64,000 nt of DNA from contig NZ_BSEC01000001.1 of the NCBI RefSeq assembly GCF_027923385.1, positions 2,864,501-2,928,500 of the forward strand, given 5' to 3'. The DNA comes from Methylocystis echinoides (GTDB lineage: Bacteria > Pseudomonadota > Alphaproteobacteria > Rhizobiales > Beijerinckiaceae). Shown in pieces: positions 28,850-37,135 of this stretch (position 1 is its first letter; the number at the start of each line of letters is the position of its first letter). A program made the translations under genes and the position numbers. A model generated the notes under the pieces. That model did not search any database. It was given only the letters and a program-made list of their open reading frames with translations, and was not told where the DNA came from.

Positions 28850-29773
28850 ATGACGAGATTGCAGGCCGATCTGGCGCTGCTCTTCGCGGCCCTCATCTGG
28901 GGAACGGCCTTTATCGCGCAGAAGCAGGGTAACGACAGCATCGGTCCCCTCACCTTCGTGGGCCTGCGCTTCCTCCTGTCCTGGATCGCCCTCGCGCCGC
29001 TCGCCGCTTATGAGCATGTCAGCGCCGGGCGGCGACCGCTCGGGAAAGCGTCCATGCGGCTTGCGGGCGCGATCGGTCTCTGCCTCTTCGCTGGAACGAC
29101 CCTGCAGCAATTTGGCCTCCTCACGACGACCGCCACCAACGCCGGCTTTTTATCGACGCTCTATGTCGTGCTTGTTCCGGCGATTCTCTGGGCGATCACG
29201 GGATCGAGACCGCGCCGCGTGATTCTGATCGCGGCGATTCTTTCCCTGGCGGGAAGCTGGTTTCTGACGGCGCATGGCGCGTTCGGCGAATGGCGGCGCG
29301 GCGACAGTTTCATCGTGGCGGCGGACGTCGCATGGGCGGCCGGCATCTGCCTCGTCCCGATCTTTCTCGCCCGCGCGCAGCGGCCGTTCTTTCTGGCCTT
29401 CGCGCAATATGGCGTCGCCGCCGTTCTCGGCCTTCTCGCCGGGATAGCGCTGGAGCCCCAGTCTGCGGCCGGGGTGGCGTCGGCCCTCCCGTCCCTTCTC
29501 TATGCGGGCCTTTGTTCCGGGGGCGTCGCCTATACGCTTCAGATCGTCGCCCAAAGATACACGCCGCCGGCGGAGGCCGCGCTCATCATGTCGCTCGAGA
29601 GCGTTTTCGCGGCGCTGTCCGGCGCCATCCTGCTCGGCGAGCGCCTGACCGGCCTCGCTGTGCTGGGTTGCGCGCTCATCCTGACCGGCGTCGTCCTCGC
29701 CGAGGCGGGACCGATGATGCGCAAGCCCCGCCCGTCCCGGAAAACCGCGCCGGCGCATCTCGAAACCGCGTGA
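28850..29773 (+). CDS. EamA/DMT-family transporter
   Basis: A 307-residue protein with ten hydrophobic helices arranged as two EamA repeats. The first begins LALLFAALIWGTAFIAQKQG; the second ends in AALIMSLESVFAALSGAILL and GERLTGLAVLGCALILTGVV, the classical drug/metabolite transporter signature. It is an inner-membrane exporter or exchanger of small molecules; the substrate is unknown. A sterol-desaturase-like gene follows in the same direction after 97 bases. Confidence 0.9.
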   Translation: MTRLQADLALLFAALIWGTAFIAQKQGNDSIGPLTFVGLRFLLSWIALAPLAAYEHVSAGRRPLGKASMRLAGAIGLCLFAGTTLQQFGLLTTTATNAGFLSTLYVVLVPAILWAITGSRPRRVILIAAILSLAGSWFLTAHGAFGEWRRGDSFIVAADVAWAAGICLVPIFLARAQRPFFLAFAQYGVAAVLGLLAGIALEPQSAAGVASALPSLLYAGLCSGGVAYTLQIVAQRYTPPAEAALIMSLESVFAALSGAILLGERLTGLAVLGCALILTGVVLAEAGPMMRKPRPSRKTAPAHLETA

Positions 29774-29870
29774 GCCTCGATCGGGATCATCGCCCTTGGC
29801 AAGGGATTGGCCAGCGAATAGGCTCGCTGCGCCCTTCCCGCAAGACGACACTCTGGACCCGTAACGCCCG

Positions 29871-30890
29871 ATGGACATGAACAGCGCTCTCCGTTTTTCG
29901 GTCAAGCGAGTCTCCTACGAACTGTTCACGGTGGGCTCGATCTTTTCGGTCTATTCTCTCGCGTCGTCCTTCGCTGTCGGTTTCATGGCGCTGGCCTATC
30001 GCCAGAAAAAGCGCCGCGGCCGCGTGAATCTGCGGGCGCTCGTCCGCGCCATCGCGTCGAAGAAAATCCTGCGCAGCGAATCCTTCCACGCGGATGTGAA
30101 GCTCTTCGTCCTCAGCGTCGTCTTCATGCCGGCGGTCGTCGGCGGGCTGGTCATTTCGACGATGACGGTTTCGACCGCCGTCAACGCCGCGCTCACCAAC
30201 GCCTTCGGCGCGATGACGCCGGTCGCCTGCTGCAATCTCACGGTGAAAATCGTTTCGACCCTTGTCCTCTTCCTCGCCTATGAAATCGGCTATTGGGTCG
30301 ATCATTATCTCAAGCACCGCGTCCCGTTCCTGTGGGAGCTGCACAAGCTGCATCACACCGCCGACGTGCTGACGCCCCTGACCAATTTCCGCAATCACCC
30401 CATCGACAGCATCGTGTTCGGATACATGTTGGCCGCGTTCATCGGCGCCGCCTCGGGCGCGCTGGCCTGGTTCTTCGGCAGGGAGACGGAGATGTTTTCC
30501 ATCGACGGCAAAAACATCCTCTTCATCTGCTTCCTCTGGACAATCGGCCACCTTCAGCACTCGGAATTCTGGATCCCGTTCCGCGGCGTCTGGGGGCGAC
30601 TGATCCTCAGCCCGGCGCATCATCAGATCCATCATTCCGACGACCCCCAGCATTTCAATCGCAATCTCGGGAGCGTGCTCGCCATTTGGGACTGGATGGC
30701 CGGCACGCTGGAAATTCCGACGGAAAAGAACCCGCGCCTGTCCTATGGCGTGAATGAGGACGGCGTCGCGCATCACTCCTCGGCGGGGATGCTGCTGACC
30801 CCGGCGGTAAAGTCGGCGACGGCGCTGTGGCGCGCGTTGGTTTCGCTCAGGGGGTTCATTGCGCGGGCGTGGAAACCCGCGATGCCATGA
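29871..30890 (+). CDS. Fatty acid hydroxylase / sterol desaturase family protein
   Basis: A 339-residue membrane di-iron enzyme. All histidine clusters are present: DHYLKH (near residue 144), HKLHHTADVL (near 160), HLQHSEFW and HHQIHHSDD (near 250), set among four or five membrane helices. Family members hydroxylate or desaturate lipids such as fatty acids, sterols and hopanoids using O2. The substrate here is unknown. An in-frame ATG two codons later (29877) is an alternative start. It may be co-transcribed with the DMT transporter. Confidence 0.88.
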   Translation: MDMNSALRFSVKRVSYELFTVGSIFSVYSLASSFAVGFMALAYRQKKRRGRVNLRALVRAIASKKILRSESFHADVKLFVLSVVFMPAVVGGLVISTMTVSTAVNAALTNAFGAMTPVACCNLTVKIVSTLVLFLAYEIGYWVDHYLKHRVPFLWELHKLHHTADVLTPLTNFRNHPIDSIVFGYMLAAFIGAASGALAWFFGRETEMFSIDGKNILFICFLWTIGHLQHSEFWIPFRGVWGRLILSPAHHQIHHSDDPQHFNRNLGSVLAIWDWMAGTLEIPTEKNPRLSYGVNEDGVAHHSSAGMLLTPAVKSATALWRALVSLRGFIARAWKPAMP

Positions 30891-30942
30891 CAGGGGCGGC
30901 GTGACGGATGACGTCGCGTCGCGCGCACGCCCGCACGCACGC

Positions 30943-31560
30943 CTAGAACTCGATCCCCTCCTGCGCCTTCACCCCGGCCGCGAAATGGTGCTTCACCAGC
31001 GTCATTTCGGTGACGAGATCGGCCGCCGCCAGCAGCTCCGGCTTCGCATTCCGGCCTGTCACGACGATGTGCAGGTCGGGACGCCGGGCGCTCAGCCGGG
31101 CGACCACTTCCGCGAGCGGCAAATGCTCGTAGCGCAGCGAAATATTCAGCTCGTCGAGCACGAGCAGGCGAATCGCCGGATCGTCCATCAGCTCGCAGGC
31201 CTTCTCCCAGGCGCGGCGGGCGGCGGCCTCGTCGCGGGCGCGGTCCTGCGTCTCCCAGGTGAAGCCTTCGCCGAGCGTGTGCCAGGAAACGGCGCCGAGC
31301 TTCTCCAGCATGTCGCGCTCGCCGCTGCGCCACTGGCCCTTGCCGAACTGCACCACGCCCACCTTCCAGCCATGACCGAGCGCCCGCAGGGCGAGGCCGA
31401 AGGCCGCCGTCGACTTGCCTTTGCCGGGACCGGTGTGGACCATGAGCAGGCCCTTTTCCGTGACCGTCTTGCCCGCCACCTCGGCGTCCTGCACCGCCTT
31501 GCGCTTCTCCATCTTCTCGCGATGGCGGCGCGCCTCGTCGCTTTCGGGGCTATTTATCAA
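30943..31560 (-). CDS. cobO: Cob(I)yrinic acid a,c-diamide adenosyltransferase
   Basis: A 205-residue CobA/CobO-type corrinoid adenosyltransferase, which attaches the upper 5'-deoxyadenosyl ligand. The P-loop variant VHTGPGKGKSTAAFG lies near residue 33, followed by GVVQFGKGQW, WETQDRARDE and VLDELNISLRYEHLPL. The proposed start is a TTG at 31560 (TTGATAAATAGC), because GAGGAG lies 5 bases upstream and the family length (~200) fits. Longer frames run into the riboswitch region. It is transcribed away from the riboswitch operon, so it is not under that switch. Confidence 0.9.
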   Translation of the reverse strand: MINSPESDEARRHREKMEKRKAVQDAEVAGKTVTEKGLLMVHTGPGKGKSTAAFGLALRALGHGWKVGVVQFGKGQWRSGERDMLEKLGAVSWHTLGEGFTWETQDRARDEAAARRAWEKACELMDDPAIRLLVLDELNISLRYEHLPLAEVVARLSARRPDLHIVVTGRNAKPELLAAADLVTEMTLVKHHFAAGVKAQEGIEF

Positions 31561-31609
31561 GGGAGCTCCTCGCCGTTTGACGTCTTCGTGACCTGCGCAT
31601 ATGACTGAG

Positions 31610-31785
31610 CGCGACGGTCCTCCGCAAGGAGGCGAAAAGGGAATGCGGTGCGGGCGCGAGCCCAAATCCGTGGCTGCCCCCGCAACTGTAACCGGGAAGG
31701 CCGCGCCATCTGCCACTGGGCGAATGCCTGGGAAGGCGGCGCGGATGGTGTACCCGGGAGCCAGGAGACCTGCCGTCGGGGCGAG
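31610..31785 (+). ncRNA. Cobalamin (B12) riboswitch
   Basis: The core blocks appear in order: GGTCCTCCGCAAGGAGGCGA, AAAAGGGAATGCGGTGCG, CCGTGGCTGCCCCCGCAACT, GTAACCGGGAAGGCC, GCCACTGGGCGAATGCCTGG, GGAAGGC, and the B12-box region GAGCCAGGAGACCTGCC. It lies 54 bases upstream of cbtB and reads into the cob operon. Adenosylcobalamin binding is expected to reduce expression of cobalt uptake and corrin synthesis. Confidence 0.95.
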
Positions 31786-31838
31786 ACAATCGCCTGTCCG
31801 AACGACAACGCCGCCGGTGGGGCGGCAGGGAGACGATC

Positions 31839-32021
31839 ATGACGACCAACACCGCCGCCGTCCGCACGCTCGCGACCTCCAGGGTCGAGACGCTGAAAGC
31901 CGCCTTCGTGGCGCTCGTTCTGGGCCTGGGCCTCGTCTATGGCGCGGGCTTCGCCAATTCCGAGGGCGTGCACGACGCGGCGCATGACTCGCGCCACGCG
32001 CTCTCCTTCCCCTGCCACTAG
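31839..32021 (+). CDS. cbtB: Cobalt transporter subunit CbtB
   Basis: A 60-residue protein with one membrane helix (FVALVLGLGLVYGAGF) and a C-terminal histidine-rich tail, HDAAHDSRHALSFPCH, the typical CbtB metal-binding end. GGGAGA precedes the ATG at 31839. It is the first gene behind the cobalamin riboswitch, and cbtA follows after 18 bases. It is thought to act with CbtA in cobalt uptake. Confidence 0.92.
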   Translation: MTTNTAAVRTLATSRVETLKAAFVALVLGLGLVYGAGFANSEGVHDAAHDSRHALSFPCH

Positions 32022-32039
32022 CGCCCGTTCACGCAACCC

Positions 32040-32711
32040 GTGATCGCGCGCCTTTTGGCGGCCGGCCTTGTCGCCGGCGTTGTTGCGGGCCTCGCCGTCG
32101 CGGCCCTGCAGCATGCCACCACAACACCGCTCATCCTCGCCGCCGAGGTCTATGAGGCGGCCCAGCACGCCCATGACGCCGCCGCCGAACACGCCGGTCC
32201 GGCCCTGGAGGGCCTGCGCCGCACCGCGGCCACCAGCGTCGCGACCATTGCCGTCTCCATCGGCTATGCGCTGATCCTGCTCGCCGGCATGGTGTTCGCC
32301 GGGGAGCGCATCGACGCGCGCCGCGCGGCGCTGTGGGGCGCCTGCGCCTTCGCCGCCACGGGCCTCGCCACGAGCCTCGGTCTCGCGCCGCAGCTTCCCG
32401 GCGCCGCCGAAACCGACCTCGCCGGGAGACAGCTCTGGTGGATCGGCGCCGCCGTCTCGACCGGCGCGGGCCTCTTCGCCCTGCTCCGTCTCGACGCCAT
32501 CGCCGCCCGAATCCTTGGCGTCGCGCTGATCGTCGCGCCGCATTTCTTCTGGCCGACGCTCGCCGCGCCGGAGAGCACGGTCCCCGCCGAACTCGCCGCA
32601 CGTTTCGCGGCGGCCTCACTCACCGTGCAGGCGGTGTCGTGGGTTCTCGCCGGCGCGCTGGCGGGGCTCGTCTGGAGCGTCATTTTCCAGGACCACACGG
32701 AGGCCGCATGA
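32040..32711 (+). CDS. cbtA: Cobalt transporter subunit CbtA
   Basis: A 223-residue membrane protein starting with GTG (read as MIARLLAAGLVAGVVAGLA). It has about five to six hydrophobic helices, with histidines in the first loop (QHATTTP, AQHAHDAAAEHAG) and APHFFWPTLAAPESTVP later. The pattern and adjacency to cbtB identify the CbtA family. Its stop overlaps the cobW start (ATGA). Confidence 0.9.
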   Translation: MIARLLAAGLVAGVVAGLAVAALQHATTTPLILAAEVYEAAQHAHDAAAEHAGPALEGLRRTAATSVATIAVSIGYALILLAGMVFAGERIDARRAALWGACAFAATGLATSLGLAPQLPGAAETDLAGRQLWWIGAAVSTGAGLFALLRLDAIAARILGVALIVAPHFFWPTLAAPESTVPAELAARFAAASLTVQAVSWVLAGALAGLVWSVIFQDHTEAA

Positions 32712-33742
32712 GCGCGCAGAAAATCCCCGCCACCATCGTCACCGGCTTTCTGGGCGCCGGCAAGACGACGCTGATCCGCCATGTGCTGGAGAATGCGCGC
32801 GACCGGCGCCTCGCGCTCGTCATCAATGAATTTGGCGACGTTGGCGTCGATGGCGACATTCTGCGCGCCTGCGGCGTGGAGAGCTGCCCCGAAGAGAATA
32901 TCGTCGAACTCGCCAATGGCTGTCTGTGCTGCACCGTGGCGGATGATTTCGTGCCGGCGATCGAGGCGCTGCTCGCGCATGAGAAGCGGCCCGACCACAT
33001 CATCATCGAGACCTCCGGCCTCGCTTTGCCCAAGCCGCTGGTGAAGGCGTTCGACTGGCCCGCGATCCGCTCCAGGCTCACGGTGGATGGCGTGATCGCG
33101 GTCATCGACGGCAAGGCCGTGGCCGAAGGCCGCTTCGCCGACGATCTCGACGCCATCGCCCAGGAGCGGGCCGAGACCGCAACGATCGATCACGACAATC
33201 CGCTCGAAGAAGTCTTCGAGGATCAGCTCGCCTGCGCCGATCTCGTCATTCTCAACAAGACCGATCTGCTCGACGAAGCGGAAGAACGCAACGTCGCCGC
33301 GCAGCTCGCCGAGGGCGCCCGCGCGGCGGTGAAAGTGGTGCGCGCGCGCGAGGGCCGCGTCGATCCGCTGGTGCTGCTCGGCCTCGCCGCGGCGGCGGAG
33401 GATGACCTCGCCAATCGTCCGTCGCATCATGACGCCGAGCCCGACCACGACCACGACGATTTCGACAGTTTCGTGCTGGAGATGGCGGCGGTCGCCGATC
33501 CCGCCGCGCTGGTGGCGCGGATCGCCGAGGCCGCCCGCGCGCATGACGTGCTGCGCGTGAAGGGTTTTGTCGAGGTCGCCGGCAAGCCGATGCGCCTTCT
33601 GGTGCAGGGCGTCGGCGCACGCATCCAGCATCATTTCGACCGCGCCTGGAAGCCCGGCGAAACGCGCGCCAGCCGTCTTGTCGTCATCGGCGAAAAGGGC
33701 CTCGACCGCGACGCCATCGCCGCGCTGCTGGCGCAGCCGTGA
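32708..33742 (+). CDS. cobW: CobW-type metal chaperone GTPase
   Basis: A 344-residue G3E-family P-loop GTPase linked to cobalt delivery for cobalamin synthesis. It has the P-loop TGFLGAGKTTLI (residues 12-23), the metal-binding GCLCCTV (CxCC at 72-75), ETSGLALPKPLV, and NKTD for guanine. A histidine/aspartate-rich linker (HHDAEPDHDHDD) precedes the C-terminal CobW domain. It overlaps cbtA by four bases and is followed by cobN after six. Confidence 0.95.
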   Translation: MSAQKIPATIVTGFLGAGKTTLIRHVLENARDRRLALVINEFGDVGVDGDILRACGVESCPEENIVELANGCLCCTVADDFVPAIEALLAHEKRPDHIIIETSGLALPKPLVKAFDWPAIRSRLTVDGVIAVIDGKAVAEGRFADDLDAIAQERAETATIDHDNPLEEVFEDQLACADLVILNKTDLLDEAEERNVAAQLAEGARAAVKVVRAREGRVDPLVLLGLAAAAEDDLANRPSHHDAEPDHDHDDFDSFVLEMAAVADPAALVARIAEAARAHDVLRVKGFVEVAGKPMRLLVQGVGARIQHHFDRAWKPGETRASRLVVIGEKGLDRDAIAALLAQP

Positions 33743-33748
33743 CGCGCC

Positions 33749-36700
33749 ATGCATCTCCTCCCGCGCGATCTTCATAGTCTCGACGACGCCGGCGCGGCGA
33801 CGGACCTCGGCCAGACTCCGGCCGACATTGTTTTTCTTTCCTTCTCGGATTCGGAGCTGCGCCTGCTGTCGCGCCTGCATGCGCGGGACGCCACGCATCT
33901 GCCGGGCCTGCGCTGCGCGCCGCTGGCGCAGCTCAAACACCCCTACTCCGTCGATCTCTATCTCGACACCGTTGCGCGCCATGCGAAGGTGATCGTTGTT
34001 CGGCTGCTCGGCGGCAAGGAATACTGGGCCTATGGCGTCGAGCAGCTGGAGGCGCTCGCCCGCGCGCGCAACATTGCGCTCGCCATCGTGCCCGGCGACA
34101 CGGTCGACGACATGCGCCTCACGCGCGCCTCGACGCTGGACGCCAACGCGCTCCGGCGCATCTGGCGTTTCTTTCAGGACGGCGGGCCGGATAATCTGCG
34201 GTCGTTTCTTTGTTATGCGTCGACGCTCGCGGGGCGGCGCCTCGAATGGCGCGAGAGTGTGGCTGTCGCCAATGCGGGGAGATTCGCGCTGCCGACTCGC
34301 CCCCTCCCCACCCCTCCCCCGCTGTCGCGGGAGAGGGAGCAGATTCCGCCCTTCATGAGCAATGCGACTCGTGAGCGTCCCCTCTCCCGCGAAGCGGGGG
34401 AGGGACAGGGAGGGGGCGCCTGCCGCGCCAGCATTGTCTTTTATCGCTCCCTCTATCTCGCCGACGACGTCGCGCCTATCGTCGAGCTCGCCGCGGCGTT
34501 GCAGGAACGCGGTTTCGACGTTGAAGCGCTCTACGTCGCGAGCCTGAAAGAGCCCGAGAGCGAAGCCTTCGTCGCGCAGGCGCTCGACGCCTTCGCGCCC
34601 GACGTGATCCTCAACGCCACCGCCTTCTCCGCCCGGCGTGACACAGGCTCCGTGCTCGACCGCGCCGATGCGCCCGTGTTGCAGGTGGCGCTCGCGACCG
34701 CGACGCGCGAGGCGTGGGAAGCTTCCGCCCGCGGCGCCAATGGCGCCGATCTCGCCATGAATGTCGTGCTGCCGGAGGTCGACGGCCGCATTTTTACGCG
34801 CGCGATCTCTTTCAAGGAAATGGCGCCGCGCGGCGCCGCCGAGCTCGATGAGCCGCGCCATGCGCCGGACGCGTCGCGTATCGCTTTTGTGGCCGACCTC
34901 GCCGCCAATTGGGCGCGGCTGCGCCGCAAGCCGAACGCGGAGAAGAACCTCGCGTTGATCCTTTCCGATTATCCCGCGCGGCGCGGACGCGGCGGCTACG
35001 CCATCGGACTCGACGCGCAGGCGAGCGCAAGGGAAGTCATCGCGGCCCTGCGGGAAGCCGCATACTCCGTTGAAGCCGACGCCAAGGAACCGCATCTGAT
35101 CCGCGCGCTCGAAGATGGCGTCCATGAGGCCCGGCTTCCACTTGCCGAATATGCCCGCCTGCGCGCCGCGCTTCCCGCTGATTTTGTCGCAAGCCTCAAT
35201 GAAACATGGGGCGCGCCGCAGGATGATCCCGCCGTCGATGGCGACGCCTTCCGCTTCTCCTGCGTCATCAGCGGCAATCTCGTCATCGCCCTGCAGCCCG
35301 ATCGCGGCGCGCGCGCGGCGCGTTACGAAACCTACCACGACATGCAGCGCCCGCCGCGCCATGGCTATGTCGCCTTTTATCTGTGGCTGCGTCACATCCG
35401 CAAGATCGATGCGCTCATTCATCTCGGCGCGCATGGCACGCTGGAATGGTTGCCGGGCAAATCGGTGATGCTCTCCGAAAGCTGCGCGCCGGAAGTCGTG
35501 CTCGGACCGACGCCGCTGATCTATCCCTTCATCGTCAACGATCCCGGCGAGGCCGCACAGGCGAAGCGCCGCACGTCGGCTGTCGCCATCGGCCATCTCA
35601 CCCCGCCGCTCGTCGACGCCGAACTCTTCGACGCCGCGCAGCGCATCGAGACGCTGCTCGATGAATACGCCACCGCCGCCGCGCTCGATCCGCGCCGCGC
35701 CACGCGCGTCGCCGGCGCCATTCTCGACGAGGCGGAGCGCAGCGGATTGACCGCCGAATGCGGCGTCACGCATGAGACCGACATGGCCGAGACGCTCGCG
35801 CGGCTCGACGCCTGGATGTGCGATCTGAAGGAAATGCGCATCGGCGACGGGCTGCATGTCTTCGGCCGCGCCGACGCCGATCCCGCGCGCAACGCCTGCG
35901 CGGATTCGGAACGGCGCGCGTTGATCGCGGCGCTGGCGGGCCGTTTCGTCGAGCCCGGCCCCGCCGGCGCGCCCTCGCGCGGCCGCACCGACGTCATGCC
36001 GACCGGCCGCAATCTCTATTGCATCGACCCGCGTCATGCGCCGACGCAAACCGCCTACGACATCGGTCGCCGGGCCGCGCAGGAAATCATGACCCGCCAC
36101 GCGCAGACGCATGGCGAGTATCCGCGCCATGTCATGCTCGATCTCTGGGGCAGCGCCACCATCCGCACAGGCGGCGAGGATTTCGCACAGGCGCTGGCCC
36201 TGATGGGCGTCGCGCCGCGCTGGGATACGGCGAGCGCGCGCGTCATCGGCTTTGAAATCCTGCCGCAGGCGCGGCTCGATTTTCCGCGCGTCGATGTGAC
36301 GCTGCATGTCTCGGGCCTGTTTCGCGACATGTTCGCCGGCCTCATCGCGCTCTTCGACGACGCCGTGCGCGCGGTCGCCGCGCTGGATGAGGACGCGGCC
36401 GTCAATCCGCTGAAGGAGGCGACGGATCTTCAGCGCATTTTCGGCGCCGCCGCTGGAAACTACGGGCTCGGCGTAAGCGACAGGATCGTGCGCGGCGAAT
36501 GGACCACGCGCGACGATCTCGCCCGCGCCTTTCTCGACGCCGGCGGCCATGCGCTCGACCGCGGCGGCGAAAGCGCGCCGGCGCGCGACGCCTTCAGCGC
36601 GCAGGTCGCGCGCGCCGATGCGCATGTGCATGTGCAGGACATGGCGGAAGTCGATGTGCTGACCGGGCCTGCTTTCGCGGATTATGAAGGCGGCTTCGCG

Positions 36701-37135
36701 GCGGCTAATCGCCTGCTGGGCGGCGACGCCGCCCTGGTCCATCTGGACGCCACGCGCCCCGAGAATTTGCGCGCGCGGCCCTTGCAGGATGAAATCGCGC
36801 GCGTGCTGCGGATGCGGCTCGCCAATCCGCGCTGGCTCGACGGCCAGATGCGCCACGGCCATCGCGGCGGCGCGGAGATTGCGGAAGCGATTGACAATCT
36901 CTACGGCTTCGCGGCCACCGCCGGACTGGTGAGCGACGCGCAATTCGACCTCGCCTTTTCGGCGACGCTGGGCGACGACCGCGTGCGCGACTTCCTCGCG
37001 CAGGAAAACCCGCGCGCGCTGGACTCGATCAGGCGCGTCTTCAACGACGCGCTGACGCGGGAGCTATGGCGCACGCGCCGCAACAGCGTGCGCGATCTGT
37101 TGACGGAGCCCGGGGGCGCAGATGCACGCGCCTGA
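33749..37135 (+). CDS. cobN: Cobaltochelatase subunit CobN, with an inserted palindromic repeat
   Basis: This 1128-residue large subunit of the ATP-dependent aerobic cobaltochelatase inserts Co2+ into hydrogenobyrinic acid a,c-diamide (with CobS and CobT, not in the window). Conserved CobN/BchH blocks are visible: SFSDSELRLLSRLHAR, LLGGKEYWAYGVEQLE, IVFYRSLYLADDVAPI, ETWGAPQDDP, HLGAHGTLEWLPGK, GSATIRTGGEDFAQAL and the C-terminal NPRWLDGQMRHGHRGG. Residues ~184-223 (LPTPPPLSREREQ ... REAGEGQGGG) are encoded by repeat copy D and lie in the linker between the N-terminal domain and the core. The protein is shorter than the ~1275-residue Pseudomonas CobN. Confidence 0.93.
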   Translation: MHLLPRDLHSLDDAGAATDLGQTPADIVFLSFSDSELRLLSRLHARDATHLPGLRCAPLAQLKHPYSVDLYLDTVARHAKVIVVRLLGGKEYWAYGVEQLEALARARNIALAIVPGDTVDDMRLTRASTLDANALRRIWRFFQDGGPDNLRSFLCYASTLAGRRLEWRESVAVANAGRFALPTRPLPTPPPLSREREQIPPFMSNATRERPLSREAGEGQGGGACRASIVFYRSLYLADDVAPIVELAAALQERGFDVEALYVASLKEPESEAFVAQALDAFAPDVILNATAFSARRDTGSVLDRADAPVLQVALATATREAWEASARGANGADLAMNVVLPEVDGRIFTRAISFKEMAPRGAAELDEPRHAPDASRIAFVADLAANWARLRRKPNAEKNLALILSDYPARRGRGGYAIGLDAQASAREVIAALREAAYSVEADAKEPHLIRALEDGVHEARLPLAEYARLRAALPADFVASLNETWGAPQDDPAVDGDAFRFSCVISGNLVIALQPDRGARAARYETYHDMQRPPRHGYVAFYLWLRHIRKIDALIHLGAHGTLEWLPGKSVMLSESCAPEVVLGPTPLIYPFIVNDPGEAAQAKRRTSAVAIGHLTPPLVDAELFDAAQRIETLLDEYATAAALDPRRATRVAGAILDEAERSGLTAECGVTHETDMAETLARLDAWMCDLKEMRIGDGLHVFGRADADPARNACADSERRALIAALAGRFVEPGPAGAPSRGRTDVMPTGRNLYCIDPRHAPTQTAYDIGRRAAQEIMTRHAQTHGEYPRHVMLDLWGSATIRTGGEDFAQALALMGVAPRWDTASARVIGFEILPQARLDFPRVDVTLHVSGLFRDMFAGLIALFDDAVRAVAALDEDAAVNPLKEATDLQRIFGAAAGNYGLGVSDRIVRGEWTTRDDLARAFLDAGGHALDRGGESAPARDAFSAQVARADAHVHVQDMAEVDVLTGPAFADYEGGFAAANRLLGGDAALVHLDATRPENLRARPLQDEIARVLRMRLANPRWLDGQMRHGHRGGAEIAEAIDNLYGFAATAGLVSDAQFDLAFSATLGDDRVRDFLAQENPRALDSIRRVFNDALTRELWRTRRNSVRDLLTEPGGADARA
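34299..34417. repeat. Two-hairpin palindromic repeat inside cobN, copy D
   Basis: GCCCCCTCCCCACCCCTCCC on the left and GGGACAGGGAGGGGGC on the right enclose hairpins CTCCCCCGCTGTCGCGGGAGAGGGAG and CCTCTCCCGCGAAGCGGGGGAGG. The arms match copies A and C almost base for base. The open frame of cobN is preserved through the element. Confidence 0.85.

Noticed and set aside
31561..31716. Longer N-terminus for cobO
   Set aside because: It would be antisense to the cobalamin riboswitch core and adds residues absent from the CobO family.
32264..36943. 1559-codon open frame on the minus strand
   Set aside because: It is antisense to cobW and cobN, whose conserved motifs prove the plus strand is coding; long antisense frames are expected in GC-rich genes.
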